NCBI GenBank assembly: GCA_963840275.1
Contig: CAWIYK010000002.1
Coordinates: 62,001 to 126,000 of the forward strand
DNA: 64,000 bases
Direction of reading: 5' to 3'
Source of the DNA: Actinophytocola sp963840275
GTDB taxonomy: Bacteria > Actinomycetota > Actinomycetes > Mycobacteriales > Pseudonocardiaceae
Position numbers and translations under genes: made by a program. The notes below the pieces were generated by a model. It made no database searches. It saw only the letters and a list, made by a program, of their open reading frames with translations, and was not told the origin of the DNA. Positions 50,414 through 59,222 of this stretch are shown piece after piece. Positions within the stretch are counted from its first letter, which is position 1, and each line of letters opens with the position of its first letter.

Positions 50414-51472
50414 ATGACGACTGATGAGTCTCCATGGCAGACAATGCCAGACAAGCCTCGCCTTGCTCTCGACGCCGCCCTAACAAACAACGTACCGGCA
50501 CACGCCCTCGCCTTGTACGGTCGGTGGTGGCAATTCGAGACCTGGCTACGCTCCCTTGCGTACGTGGAGCTGCGCGCGAAGTACGGTATAAAGTGGGTTG
50601 AAAGATTAGATTCGGACAGTACGAAAAGACAGGCTAAAGACCAGCAGCGTCAGTATATGTCGTCGCCTGATTGGGAAGACCCGCTAGCATATCTGGATGC
50701 AAGCAAGCTGTTCGATGTTATCGAGGCTGACTGGGATCTATTCGAACCGAGTCTAATCGAACAGGACGCATGGAAAGGCCGCCGTGCCGAACTACTCAAG
50801 ATTCGCCATCGCATCGGCCATATGCGTCGACCACATTCGGACGACCTCGGTCGGCTTGAACAGACCCTGCGCGACCTCGACAAAGGGGCACTGCGAGCTA
50901 TCCTTGCCTATCAACACGAGTATGATCCGCGTGACTTGTGTAGCGAGGGTCACCCGGTCGTACGCTCCTGGGTTTACGGTGAGCATGAGACCGCCGAGCG
51001 TCTCATTGAGCACGCAGCAAACAACTACGACACAAGTTTTCGGATTAGCCTGGTTCGTCGACCATGGGTGAGCCCGCCTCCCGATGGCGACAAGCTGGAG
51101 GAAAACTCGGCGGGCTATCTTTGGTACGTGCGCTTCAATTTCAGAGATAGGTTCGTACAAGTTCCGCAACTGTGGCGGAGCAGATATCTCGATACTCTTA
51201 CGCGAAAGCACCTTGTGCACGTATTGATTGCGAGTGTCTCACATGTCACAGTGACGTTCCCGATGGTCGATAGCGAATTTGTCGCTGACGCTATTGGGAA
51301 CCTCTTCGATGCAGTATTACTTGAGACAACGCCGTACTATCCGGGAAACCTGGATGACTTCTACGACGACCCGTTGACCCGGCTTCCCGCCCTCGATCCT
51401 CGGGTACAGGTGAATACTCCATGGTCGATAGATCTTCCGGACGACCGGCCGATCACTATCTTCGCTGCGTAG
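50414..51472 (+). CDS. Swt1-like HEPN-domain protein
   Basis: A 352-residue protein. Residues 25-170 resemble a Swt1/MAE_28990-type HEPN domain (HALALYGRWWQFETWLRSLA, DASKLFDVIEADWDLFEPSL), with the RNase-type motif R131-HRIG-H136 in LKIRHRIGHMRRPH. The C-terminal half is mixed alpha/beta and unrecognised (YLWYVRFNFRDRFVQVPQLW, TRKHLVHVLIASVSHVTVTF). HEPN proteins are often RNA-cutting toxins or anti-phage effectors. It converges on ImmA/IrrE and XRE genes. It looks complete; ATG 50414 is a guess without a clear ribosome site. Confidence 0.7.
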   Translation: MTTDESPWQTMPDKPRLALDAALTNNVPAHALALYGRWWQFETWLRSLAYVELRAKYGIKWVERLDSDSTKRQAKDQQRQYMSSPDWEDPLAYLDASKLFDVIEADWDLFEPSLIEQDAWKGRRAELLKIRHRIGHMRRPHSDDLGRLEQTLRDLDKGALRAILAYQHEYDPRDLCSEGHPVVRSWVYGEHETAERLIEHAANNYDTSFRISLVRRPWVSPPPDGDKLEENSAGYLWYVRFNFRDRFVQVPQLWRSRYLDTLTRKHLVHVLIASVSHVTVTFPMVDSEFVADAIGNLFDAVLLETTPYYPGNLDDFYDDPLTRLPALDPRVQVNTPWSIDLPDDRPITIFAA

Positions 51473-51490
51473 TAATGTATGACAAGTACT

Positions 51491-52018
51491 CTAGCTACTG
51501 AATACGCCGAGGTTAATGAGCCGGTAGCCCATTGCCTCGGTACTCACATCGAACTCTTTGGCAAGCGACTGAGTGAGTGCGTCGCGTGTTGTAATACCAA
51601 ACTCTTGTTCTCGATCCACGGCACGTTGAACGAGATGCGCTGGCATCAGCAGGGCGGCCGCAAAGGCATTCGCTTCGATCTCTTCGTGGTCCGTTGCCGC
51701 ACTCGAAACCTGGTCTCGCTTATTGATGCGGATCGAATGATCGACGATTAGTGGCCTGCCCTCATGCAAGAACCAGTGGCCAAGCTCATGAGCGATGCTG
51801 AATCGCTGGCGCCGCCGCGATGTAAGACTGTTAATTCCTATAACTGTCGCCTGGGCGCTACGCATTAAGAAGGCCGATTCGCCGCCAGAAGCAGGCGATC
51901 TGACAACCTGAATACCTTGTTGCCATGCCATATCTTCGACGGGCATTGGCGGATCGGATACGCCATGCTGGGTAAGAAAGTCGCGCGCAGCAGCCTCGAT
52001 GTCTCTGTTGCTGACCAT
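51491..52018 (-). CDS. ImmA/IrrE-type metallopeptidase
   Basis: A 175-residue zinc peptidase. The metal site is HELGHWFLHEG, with the third ligand in the EEIEANAFAAALLMP segment, the standard DUF955 arrangement. Family members cleave a partner XRE repressor when a signal appears. It starts 5 bases after the stop of such an XRE gene, supporting that pairing. A truncation is unlikely. Confidence 0.9.
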   Translation of the reverse strand: MVSNRDIEAAARDFLTQHGVSDPPMPVEDMAWQQGIQVVRSPASGGESAFLMRSAQATVIGINSLTSRRRQRFSIAHELGHWFLHEGRPLIVDHSIRINKRDQVSSAATDHEEIEANAFAAALLMPAHLVQRAVDREQEFGITTRDALTQSLAKEFDVSTEAMGYRLINLGVFSS

Positions 52019-52023
52019 CGGCG

Positions 52024-52368
52024 CTACTTCGACGCGGCACGGCGAAGCGCCGTGCTCACGAAGTCGGGCGTCGTGTCTGGTTGTCCGCGGAACTCAACCG
52101 GATCAAGCTCGTCGACAGGGCGCATTGCGGGCACCTGGGGCTCCCCAATCAGCTTCTGAGGGTTTATGCCCAACTCCTCGGCGATCTGGAAGACCCAGTG
52201 CAACATGACGCGTTGCCGACCGGCCTCGATGTTGGCGATCGACGACCGCGTGAGACCGATGCGTTTACCAAGATCAGTCTGGGTGATCTTGGCTTGGGTG
52301 CGCTCTGCCTTGATCCGATCGCCGATCGCCTCGTACAGCTCGTCGACTTGATCTTCGGACCACTGCAT
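52024..52368 (-). CDS. XRE repressor paired with ImmA/IrrE protease
   Basis: A 114-residue regulator with a canonical XRE HTH (IKAERTQAKITQTDLGKRIG, LTRSSIANIEAGRQRVMLHW) and a short acidic tail (DPVEFRGQPDTTPDFVSTAL) that could be the cleavage site of the adjacent protease. ATG 52368 has GGGAGG upstream. The pair resembles phage and ICE switch modules (ImmR/ImmA), or a toxin-antitoxin-like immunity pair. Confidence 0.88.
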   Translation of the reverse strand: MQWSEDQVDELYEAIGDRIKAERTQAKITQTDLGKRIGLTRSSIANIEAGRQRVMLHWVFQIAEELGINPQKLIGEPQVPAMRPVDELDPVEFRGQPDTTPDFVSTALRRAASK

Positions 52369-52557
52369 ACACGCCTCCCTTCGCCGTATACCACATCTTG
52401 TCATGTTTTTCTAGCAAGCGCCAGATCCCACGCCATGTAGCGGCTAGGCAGGCACATCAGTTGCACTGCGGATGCGAACGGGTGTAGGTTATCGATCATC
52501 ATACCGTCGGACGAAGGGTTTTTTAAAGTAATCACATCACTGCTCAAGGGAGCCGCT

Positions 52558-52719
52558 ATGGCAAAGAACACTGGTCGAGGCTTCCGGCGCGGCGCTGTCC
52601 GTGGCCGAAGCCAGACTCGCAACCCGCTCACCCGCCGATGGACGAAGCGTGGCCCCGATGGCCAGTTCATGGACGGCAAGAGCAACAGGAAGCCCTTCAA
52701 GGGCGTAACCAAGGAGTAA
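52558..52719 (+). CDS. Small basic protein (53 aa)
   Basis: A 53-residue, very basic protein (FRRGAVRGRSQTRNPLTRRW, then GPDGQFMDGKSNRKPFKGVT). ATG 52558 follows GGGAG. It ends 2 bases before the DUF1508 gene and is surely co-transcribed with it. The size and composition suggest nucleic-acid binding. Confidence 0.65.
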   Translation: MAKNTGRGFRRGAVRGRSQTRNPLTRRWTKRGPDGQFMDGKSNRKPFKGVTKE

Positions 52720-52721
52720 GC

Positions 52722-52895
52722 GTGACCTTCAAGATCTACAAGTCCACCAACGGCCAGTACTACTTCACCATCACCGGTGGTAACAACGAGAAGATGGCGC
52801 ACAGCGAGACCTACGTCTCGAAGTCGTCTGCCCAGCACACGATCAACGTGATCAAGGGCAACGCTGCCGGTGCTCAGGTCATCGACCTGAGCTGA
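52722..52895 (+). CDS. DUF1508 (YegP-like) protein
   Basis: A 57-residue protein with a single DUF1508 unit (FKIYKSTNGQYYFTITGGNN, SETYVSKSSAQHTINVIKGN). GTG 52722 has AAGGAG 6 bases upstream. YegP-like proteins have an unknown role. A strong terminator follows. Confidence 0.85.
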   Translation: MTFKIYKSTNGQYYFTITGGNNEKMAHSETYVSKSSAQHTINVIKGNAAGAQVIDLS

Positions 52896-52913
52896 TCTGC
52901 TCGAACCGCACGA

Positions 52914-52944
52914 AGACCCCCGCCGTTGCAGCCGGCGGGGGTCT
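52914..52944 (+). terminator. Intrinsic terminator after DUF1508 gene
   Basis: AGACCCCCGCCG (52914-52925) and CGGCGGGGGTCT (52933-52944) form a perfect 12-pair stem with a 7-base loop, 19 bases after the stop codon. The following 190 bases to 53142 hold no supported gene. Confidence 0.85.
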
Positions 52945-53142
52945 CGTGTTGAGAAGGTACAGCGGCAGGTCTCCCCTTGCTACCGCCACAAGTAGGACCT
53001 CAGAGCTCTTCCGGCTGGTCGTCGCGACAAGACGGCCAGCTGTCAGCCAAATTCAACAGACGCTGAACACGCGGGTCGGGTTTCGAAAGACCTCCCCGCA
53101 ATTCCGCTCTCTGACCAGCCAGGCCCGTGAGGCGGACGGTAA

Positions 53143-53520
53143 CTACTGACGTGGGGTCGACTTGTCCCATGCTTCGTTGAGCAGATGCTCGACCTTCGCC
53201 GCTAACTCCTGATCCGAGTGCAGTCGGAGCCGAGACACTGCCAGTTCGTAACAAGAATCGTCCGCACGCTCAGCTATGACCCAGACCACCACAACATTGC
53301 CGTCGGGTTCGACGCGATAGATGACACGAATCTCACGGTCCCCAACTACAAGCTTTCTGAACATCGTGAGGTTGCCAAGGGCGCGAGAACCCAAGGGTTC
53401 TCCACGTTTCTCTGGCTCGGTTTCCAGCTTCTTCAGCGCCTTCAGGACACGCTTTCGGTTGGAGCCGTCGAGATCGCGGAGGTCCTCCCGCGCATCTGAC
53501 GTGAGCTGGACCGTGGCCAC
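53143..53520 (-). CDS. RelE/ParE-type toxin
   Basis: A 125-residue RelE-superfamily protein, longer than usual (90-100) because of a C-terminal helix. It reads VQLTSDAREDLRDLDGSNRK, KALKKLETEPEKRGEPLGSR, TMFRKLVVGDREIRVIYRVE and VVVVWVIAERADDSCYELAV. The conserved basic/Tyr residues of mRNA-cleaving RelE are partly present (R in REIRVIYRV). The GTG start 7 bases after the antitoxin stop fits the antitoxin-first order. Confidence 0.85.
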   Translation of the reverse strand: MATVQLTSDAREDLRDLDGSNRKRVLKALKKLETEPEKRGEPLGSRALGNLTMFRKLVVGDREIRVIYRVEPDGNVVVVWVIAERADDSCYELAVSRLRLHSDQELAAKVEHLLNEAWDKSTPRQ

Positions 53521-53527
53521 TGTTCGT

Positions 53528-53827
53528 TCACTCCTCGCCGTCGTCCAGGTCCACACCAAACTCAGCGGCGACCTCGTCCAAGCTGTAACGTTCGCCAGAG
53601 TCGGTGAGGGTTCGAGCCCAAGCGATGGCTACGAGCTTCATGTCTTCCTCCAGTGACTCCAGATACTGCAGTCTTTCCATGGTTTTGATATCCACGATCG
53701 CCGCAACTGGTTGGTTGTTACGAAAAACCACGAACTGACGGCCTTCGCTCGCTTGGTTCACAAGCTTGGAAAGTCCCTGCGTACTGGCTTCCGTGACGGA
53801 GATGACGTCGTTGGTGTCGATCCTCAT
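53528..53827 (-). CDS. Phd/YefM-type antitoxin
   Basis: A 99-residue antitoxin. The N-terminal Phd/YefM DNA-binding fold (VISVTEASTQGLSKLVNQAS, EGRQFVVFRNNQPVAAIVDI) is followed by an acidic C-terminal segment (SLDEVAAEFGVDLDDGEE) that would bind the toxin. ATG 53827 has GGGAG upstream. The pair should autoregulate by conditional cooperativity. Confidence 0.88.
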   Translation of the reverse strand: MRIDTNDVISVTEASTQGLSKLVNQASEGRQFVVFRNNQPVAAIVDIKTMERLQYLESLEEDMKLVAIAWARTLTDSGERYSLDEVAAEFGVDLDDGEE

Positions 53828-54173
53828 AGTAGGGCTCCCGGGGAAGGTGGCGACGGACAACTCTACCCAGCACTCGAGGTGTAGTTCTAGGTTTGGTGGC
53901 ATTCTGTAGGTGACTGTCGTCATGGAGCCATGACTCGTTCGCGCCTGGTCCTCACGTGTTGAATTCGTGCACTAGCTATCTACCAGCGAGAACTCGGAGG
54001 TTTCGACGTCCTCGACCTGTGCAGCGAGTGAACGATGGATCCCGTGGCCAGCCCTTGGCGGAGCCTGCCATCGCCTGCCTACCAGATCTCGACTCTTGTG
54101 ATCCTGGATGATTCTAGTCTGAATCCTACCCAGGATAGTGTGTTTAGACAACCTCGGCCGCTGGAGGTGCGCC
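53828..54173. other. Intergenic region
   Basis: About 345 bases upstream of both the antitoxin operon and the small DUF2188 gene. No gene or strong repeat is seen. It should contain both promoters. Confidence 0.35.
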
Positions 54174-54350
54174 ATGCCACGGCCCGAACGACGGGTAGTC
54201 CAGCCGAATGAGTCCGGCGGCTGGGATGTCGTCAAGCCCGGCGCACCGCGAGCGAGTGCTCATACCGGCGCGCAAGCCGCAGCGATCACCCGTGCGCAAG
54301 AGATCTTGGGAACACCGGCGGCGGGCGAGATGGTGTTGCCTGTCAGCTGA
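54174..54350 (+). CDS. DUF2188-like small protein
   Basis: A 58-residue protein (RRVVQPNESGGWDVVKPGAP, ASAHTGAQAAAITRAQEILG) of the DUF2188 type, which normally ends with a GGGEV-type strand and a short tail. Here the end (PAAGEMVLPVS) is a little short, so a small truncation is possible. ATG 54174 has GGAGG upstream. Confidence 0.7.
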   Translation: MPRPERRVVQPNESGGWDVVKPGAPRASAHTGAQAAAITRAQEILGTPAAGEMVLPVS

Positions 54351-54601
54351 CATGTGTGTCGAACGCGCTCCGCAGCAGCTCGATGCCGGCGCACCCGACC
54401 CGGCTCACTGAAGGCTTCGAGCGCACGTATCCGTGCTCACATGTTGATCAAGGACGCTGGGATTGGCTTGCACGCCTGAGGCATTGACGCTGCACGCACC
54501 CGTGCACGTTGGTCTGTGCCACGACGTCCACCGGTGGTGTGAACTCTTTCCCCGTGGGTCGCGAATAGCGGGTGACCCTGCTGCCAGCGGAAGAGGAGCT
54601 C

Positions 54602-55171
54602 ATGCCCCCACCCGACGAGGACGATGCGGTGATCATCAGGCGGTCACTGCGGGAGCCGGAGCGGTTCGCGGCGATCTTTGATCGGCACGCCCCCCACATC
54701 ATGCGTTACCTGGCCCACCGGTTGGGGCGGCAGGTGGCCGACGACCTGGTTGCGGAGACCTTCCTGGTCGCGTTCGGCGCCAGGAAGAAGTACGACCTCG
54801 ACCGCACGGACGCTCGGCCATGGCTGTACGGCATCGCCACGAACTTGGTGCGGCGGCGGCAGCGGGAGGATGGGCGGGAGCACCGGTTGCGCGCCGCGAT
54901 CGTGCCCGAGCCGGACACCGATGGGCACGCCGATCGGGTCGCCGAACAGGTGACCGCCGCGGCGATGAACCAGTTGCTCGGTGCGGCGCTCGCCGAACTG
55001 TCGACCGGCGACCGGGACGTCCTGCTCCTCGTCGCCTGGGAGGGCCTCACCTACGACGAGGTCGCGCAGGCTCTCGACATCCCCGTCGGCACCGTTCGCT
55101 CTCGTCTCAATCGCGCTCGCCGGCAGGTCCGCGCCGCGCTCACCGTGAAGGAGTCCGTCAGCCGTGGATGA
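54602..55171 (+). CDS. ECF sigma factor
   Basis: A 189-residue sigma-70-family protein with region 2 (FAAIFDRHAPHIMRYLAHRL, VADDLVAETFLVAFGARKKY) and region 4 (LSTGDRDVLLLVAWEGLTYD, EVAQALDIPVGTVRSRLNRA). ATG 54602 has GAGGAG just upstream; GTG 54572 in frame is less likely. The 3' end overlaps the next gene by 8 bases, so the two are co-expressed. Confidence 0.88.
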   Translation: MPPPDEDDAVIIRRSLREPERFAAIFDRHAPHIMRYLAHRLGRQVADDLVAETFLVAFGARKKYDLDRTDARPWLYGIATNLVRRRQREDGREHRLRAAIVPEPDTDGHADRVAEQVTAAAMNQLLGAALAELSTGDRDVLLLVAWEGLTYDEVAQALDIPVGTVRSRLNRARRQVRAALTVKESVSRG

Positions 55172-55988
55172 GATGACCCTGCTCAGGAACGTGGTCGACC
55201 AGACCCCGCTGCCGACGACGACCGACCTCGCCCCGGCCCGGGAGCGCCTTGTTGCCGGCCTCACGACCGGGCAACCAAGGAAGAGGCTGATCACCGTCGT
55301 CGGGCTCGCCGCCGCCATCACGGGACTCGTCGCGTTCGGTGGTCTGGAGCCCTTCGGGGTCGCGCCGCCCGAGGCCGAGGCCGTGGCGTTCCTCCACCAG
55401 GCCGCCGACGCCGTCCGCGAACTCCCCGCCACCCCGCCGCGACCCGACCAGTTCGTCTACACCCGCAGCGAAACGACCGACGGCGCGCGCGAAGCCTGGC
55501 TCTCGGCCGACGGTGAGCACGACGGCATGATCCGGGCGGAGGGCGAGGACACCCCGTTGCCCGGCTGCGAGGACGGTCGCCAGCGGGTCGTGCGCGGCGA
55601 CTACGACATGGGCACGACCGAGCCCTGCGACGTGCGGCCCGCCTACCGTCGCCTGCCGACCGATGCCGCCGGGATGCGTGCGTACCTGAATGGCCGGCCG
55701 AACGACGACTTCGACATCCTGCTCCACTTCGCGATCCAGGAGACCTACGTGGCGCCTCGGTCGATGGCCGCGTTGTTCGAGGTCATGGCCGACTACCCCG
55801 GTCTGGAGATCGTCGAGGACGCCACCGACGGCGCCGGACGGCACGGGGTCGGCCTCACCTGGGCGCAACCCGCCGACCAGGAAGAGGTGACCCTGGTCTT
55901 CGACCAGGAGACCCATGTCTTCCTCGGGACCGAGGACACGGCCATCTTCGCGCACGCGATCGTGGACGCGGTCGGGGAGAAGCCGTAG
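55164..55988 (+). CDS. CU044_5270-like membrane protein, sigma-factor partner
   Basis: A 274-residue protein with a short cytosolic N-terminus (MDEMTLLRNVVDQTPLP), one membrane helix near residues 42-62 (LITVVGLAAAITGLVAFGG) and an extracytoplasmic domain (FLHQAADAVRELPATPPRPD, FVYTRSETTDGAREAWLSAD). This pattern is that of proteins found after ECF sigma genes in actinomycetes. They are proposed to hold the sigma factor or sense envelope signals, but no direct function is known to me. Confidence 0.78.
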   Translation: MDEMTLLRNVVDQTPLPTTTDLAPARERLVAGLTTGQPRKRLITVVGLAAAITGLVAFGGLEPFGVAPPEAEAVAFLHQAADAVRELPATPPRPDQFVYTRSETTDGAREAWLSADGEHDGMIRAEGEDTPLPGCEDGRQRVVRGDYDMGTTEPCDVRPAYRRLPTDAAGMRAYLNGRPNDDFDILLHFAIQETYVAPRSMAALFEVMADYPGLEIVEDATDGAGRHGVGLTWAQPADQEEVTLVFDQETHVFLGTEDTAIFAHAIVDAVGEKP

Positions 55989-56059
55989 CGAGGCGATCTC
56001 TGCGGCACTCGCCGGACGGCCGCCGGTCGCGGGGTCACGCGGGCCGGCGGCCGTCCGGG

Positions 56060-56296
56060 TTGGTGCCATTCTTTTCGCGTGATCGAACTGCGTGTGGCGC
56101 ACGCCTGGCCGGTGTGACCGCCTCACGCGAACGGCACCCGGGGGGTCGGCCAACGCTTCCGACGCAGCGCCGCCACGATGCCCCGCACATCCACGCGTCC
56201 CGCGAGATCTACCTGGCGGCCGGGGACTACGACTGGCGTTGTTACGCCGATCCGGGCGCCAACTACACGTACACGGACGGGCTCACGCGGATCTAG
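56060..56296 (+). CDS. Possible small protein or remnant
   Basis: A 78-residue frame whose last part (REIYLAAGDYDWRCYADPGA, NYTYTDGLTRI) looks like the C-terminus of a small secreted beta protein. The N-terminal part is Arg/Pro-rich and unconvincing. It may be a remnant with a lost signal peptide. Confidence 0.3.
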   Translation: MVPFFSRDRTACGARLAGVTASRERHPGGRPTLPTQRRHDAPHIHASREIYLAAGDYDWRCYADPGANYTYTDGLTRI

Positions 56297-56323
56297 CCGA
56301 CCGCGCCGACGTCGAACCGGCGG

Positions 56324-57652
56324 TCACGCGGTCCTGGGGGCGGCTCGCATGCCGACGTACGCGCAGTCGGTGCCGTCCGGCAGCTTGGTGAAGACCACCG
56401 GCATCCAGTCGTCGCCGAAGGACAGGCCCGCGCCCGACGCCGCGAAGACCGTCTCCGTCACCGGGACGAGGTCGACCTCCAGCGGCGGCGAGAAGTCCTT
56501 CATGCCGTCGACGAAGGTGTACACCAGCCGCCCGGCCGGTGAGACGGTGATCTCCACGCCCTCTCGGCGGTAGGTGCCCGCGAAGCGCGCGAGCGACACG
56601 GCGGGCGGCACCGCGGCCGGCTCGAACGGCGGCGGGAACTCGATGCCCGCGACCGACGGCAGCAGCTCGCCGAGCAGTGCCGCGTACAGCCGGCGCGCCG
56701 AGCCGCCATTGGTCAGCAGCACGACGATCACGCCGGACGACGGGACGACGCGCAGGTACGAGTACTGCCCGATCGACGCGCCGTCGTGGCCGTAGCCGGG
56801 GGTACCGGCCCAGTCGTACAGCGTCCAGCCGAGGCCCCAGCCATCGGCGCTGACCGTCCACTTGTCCGGGACGTCCACCTCCCGCTGCCGCATCGCCGCC
56901 GCGGTCCGCGGGGTCAGCAGGCCGCCTTCGAGGTGTGCCCTGGCCATGGCGAGGACGTCGCCGGCGGTGGCGAGGACCCGGCCGTACGGGCCGGCCGAGC
57001 GGGGCATCGCGTCCCACAGTGGGGCAGGTGACGTGCCGAAGTGGCTCATGGCCACCCGATGCCGCAGCGCCTCCTCCGGCAGCGTCATCGTGTGGGTCAG
57101 GCCGAGCGGGGTCACGAGAAGAGACCGCAGCGCCTCATCCCAGGTCAGGCCGGTCAGCACCTCGACGATCCGGCCCAGCACGTTGTAACCGCTGCTGCTG
57201 TACGACGTCGCCGCACCGGGCGGGCAGTCCTGACCCAGCGTCGCGCAGGCCTCGACGTAGCGGGCCACACAGTCGTCGCCCCGGCCGGTGTCCAGCGTCA
57301 GGTCACCGCTGAGCCCGCTCGTGTGACTCAGCAGCATCCGCGGCGTGATCGTGCGCGTCGCCACCGGGTCGGCCACCGCGAAGTCCGGCAGGACCGCCGT
57401 CACCGGGGCGTCCAGGTCCAACCTGCCGTCGTCGACCAACTTCATGATCAGCGTGGCCGTGTAGACCTTCGCGATCGAGCCGAGCTGGAACACCGAGTCG
57501 GTCGTCGCCTCGATGCCGGTGCCGGTGTGCAGGACACCGCTCGCCAGCTCCCGCACCTCGCCGTCGACCAGTACGGCCAGCGTCGCGCCGGGGACGTCGT
57601 GGGTGGCGCGCAGCTTGTCGAGCCGGGCCTGCCAGTGGTCGAGATCGAACAT
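56324..57652 (-). CDS. Serine hydrolase, class C beta-lactamase fold
   Basis: A 442-residue penicillin-binding-protein-like serine hydrolase. The nucleophile is S59 in SIAK (59-62), the second motif is YSSSGYN near residue 151, and the third-motif region is GHDGASIGQYSYL. A C-terminal domain of about 100 residues (FAGTYRREGVEITVSPAGR) is a DUF3471-like beta barrel. There is no signal peptide, so it is cytosolic. Members are esterases or D-aminopeptidases. It ends the minus-strand operon behind the MFS exporter, with 11 bases between genes. Confidence 0.87.
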   Translation of the reverse strand: MFDLDHWQARLDKLRATHDVPGATLAVLVDGEVRELASGVLHTGTGIEATTDSVFQLGSIAKVYTATLIMKLVDDGRLDLDAPVTAVLPDFAVADPVATRTITPRMLLSHTSGLSGDLTLDTGRGDDCVARYVEACATLGQDCPPGAATSYSSSGYNVLGRIVEVLTGLTWDEALRSLLVTPLGLTHTMTLPEEALRHRVAMSHFGTSPAPLWDAMPRSAGPYGRVLATAGDVLAMARAHLEGGLLTPRTAAAMRQREVDVPDKWTVSADGWGLGWTLYDWAGTPGYGHDGASIGQYSYLRVVPSSGVIVVLLTNGGSARRLYAALLGELLPSVAGIEFPPPFEPAAVPPAVSLARFAGTYRREGVEITVSPAGRLVYTFVDGMKDFSPPLEVDLVPVTETVFAASGAGLSFGDDWMPVVFTKLPDGTDCAYVGMRAAPRTA

Positions 57653-57663
57653 GTCAACTCTCC

Positions 57664-59133
57664 TCAGATAGAAACGGAAACGGAAACGGACGGCTTGCGA
57701 AGCACGGCGAACGCGAGTGCGGCGGCGAAGAGCACGCCGGCGGCGGCCACCGCGAAGCTCACGGACATCGCCGACGTGAACGACTCGCGGGCGGCCGTGG
57801 CCAGCCCGGCGTCGCGGGTCTGTGCGGCGACGGCCAGCGCGTCGCCGATCGAGTTGCCGGCCCGCAACGGCATCGAGCCGGTGAACACGCTCGACACGAC
57901 GCTGCCCAGGATCGCGACGCCGAGCGCGGCGCCCGCCTGCTGGATCGTGTCGTTCAGCGCCGACCCGACGCCCGCCTGCTCCGGCGGCACCTCGCCCATC
58001 AGCGCCGCGATCGCGGCCGGCATCGCGAGGCCGCCACCGGCGCCGAGCACCAGCAGCGCGACGCAGAAGCCCGCGAGCCCGTCGTCGGGCGACACCCCGG
58101 CCAGCAGGGCGAAGCCGGCGGCCATGACCGCGAGGCCCGCGGTGACCATGGCGCGGTTGCCGACCTTCTTACCGAGCGTGGCGCCGAGTGTGTTGCACGC
58201 CAGCGACGCGACCGCCAGCGGGATGAACGCGAGACCGGCCTGCGTCGGCGAGTAGCCCAGCACGAACTGGAGGTACTGCGTCAGCACGAGCAGCAGGCCG
58301 CCGTTGCCGATCTGCACCAGCGTCAGCGAGAAGCTCGCGCCGCTGAAGTTGCGGCGGCGGAACAACGCGAGCGGCACCATCGGCGAGTCCGTGCGCCGCT
58401 CCCACGCCACGAACCCGACGAGCGACCCGACGGCCAGTACGAGCGAGCCAAGCGTCCTCGGGTGCCAGAGGCCGTCCTTCGGCAGCTCGATGATCGTCCA
58501 CACCAGCGCGGTCATGCCGACCGACGACAGCACGGCGCCGAGCGGGTCGGGCCGCTGCCACGGCCCCTTCGACTCCGGCATGAGGACCACCGCGGCGACG
58601 ATCGCGAGCATTGCGATCGGCACGTTGATCAGGAACACCGCGCCCCACCAGAACCACGCGATCAGCACGCCGCCGAGCACCGGGCCGCTGATCAGGCCGA
58701 GCATGGCCACCGAGCTCCACGCGGCCATCGCCTTGCGGCGTTCGGTGTCGTCGAAGACGGTGATGAGGATCGACAGCGTGCTCGGCATGATCAACGCGCC
58801 GCCGACGCCCATCACGACGCGTGCCGCGACCAGCTCGCCGGCACTGTCCGCGAACGTCGCCGCCAGCGAGGCCGCGCCGAACAGCGCGAGGCCGACGATC
58901 ATCACCCGTCGCCTGCCGAACCGGTCGGACAGGCTGCCGGACGTCAGGAGCAGGCCGGCGAACACGAGGATGTAGGAGTCCAGGATCCACTGGATGTCCT
59001 GGGCGGTGGCGCCGAGCTCGTCGGCCATCGGCGGCACGGCCACCGTCAGCACCATGTTGTCGACCACCAGCACCAACGTGCTGAGACAGAGGACCACCAG
59101 GATCCACCACCGGCGCGGGTCACGCGTCTCCAT
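57664..59133 (-). CDS. DHA2-family MFS drug exporter (14 TM)
   Basis: A 489-residue major-facilitator protein with about 14 membrane helices. Motif A is LLTSGSLSDRFGRRRVMIVG and motif C-like is GLISGPVLGGVLIAWFWWG. The N-terminal helix (LCLSTLVLVVDNMVLTVAVP) and WILDSYILVFAGLLL are typical of QacA/EmrB-type proton antiporters. It is divergent from a TetR gene with a strong palindrome between them, the classic exporter/repressor arrangement. The substrate is unknown but is probably a cationic or hydrophobic drug. Confidence 0.92.
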   Translation of the reverse strand: METRDPRRWWILVVLCLSTLVLVVDNMVLTVAVPPMADELGATAQDIQWILDSYILVFAGLLLTSGSLSDRFGRRRVMIVGLALFGAASLAATFADSAGELVAARVVMGVGGALIMPSTLSILITVFDDTERRKAMAAWSSVAMLGLISGPVLGGVLIAWFWWGAVFLINVPIAMLAIVAAVVLMPESKGPWQRPDPLGAVLSSVGMTALVWTIIELPKDGLWHPRTLGSLVLAVGSLVGFVAWERRTDSPMVPLALFRRRNFSGASFSLTLVQIGNGGLLLVLTQYLQFVLGYSPTQAGLAFIPLAVASLACNTLGATLGKKVGNRAMVTAGLAVMAAGFALLAGVSPDDGLAGFCVALLVLGAGGGLAMPAAIAALMGEVPPEQAGVGSALNDTIQQAGAALGVAILGSVVSSVFTGSMPLRAGNSIGDALAVAAQTRDAGLATAARESFTSAMSVSFAVAAAGVLFAAALAFAVLRKPSVSVSVSI

Positions 59134-59146
59134 CGGAAGCCTCCAG

Positions 59147-59185
59147 CTGCGTACAGTGTTCCGTCGTTGCGAACACTGTACGCAG
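59147..59185. promoter_or_regulatory. TetR operator between MFS and TetR genes
   Basis: CTGCGTACAGTGTTC (59147-59161) and GAACACTGTACGCAG (59171-59185) are perfect 15-base inverted repeats with a 9-base spacer. Weaker half-sites GGTGTACGC and GGTACGGTGTGC follow before the TetR start. Confidence 0.85.
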
Positions 59186-59222
59186 AGCGGAACGGTGTAC
59201 GCAAGTGCGGTACGGTGTGCTC

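Noticed and set aside
52946..53149. Small plus-strand frame after the terminator
   Set aside because: No ribosome site, no recognisable sequence, and it follows a strong terminator.
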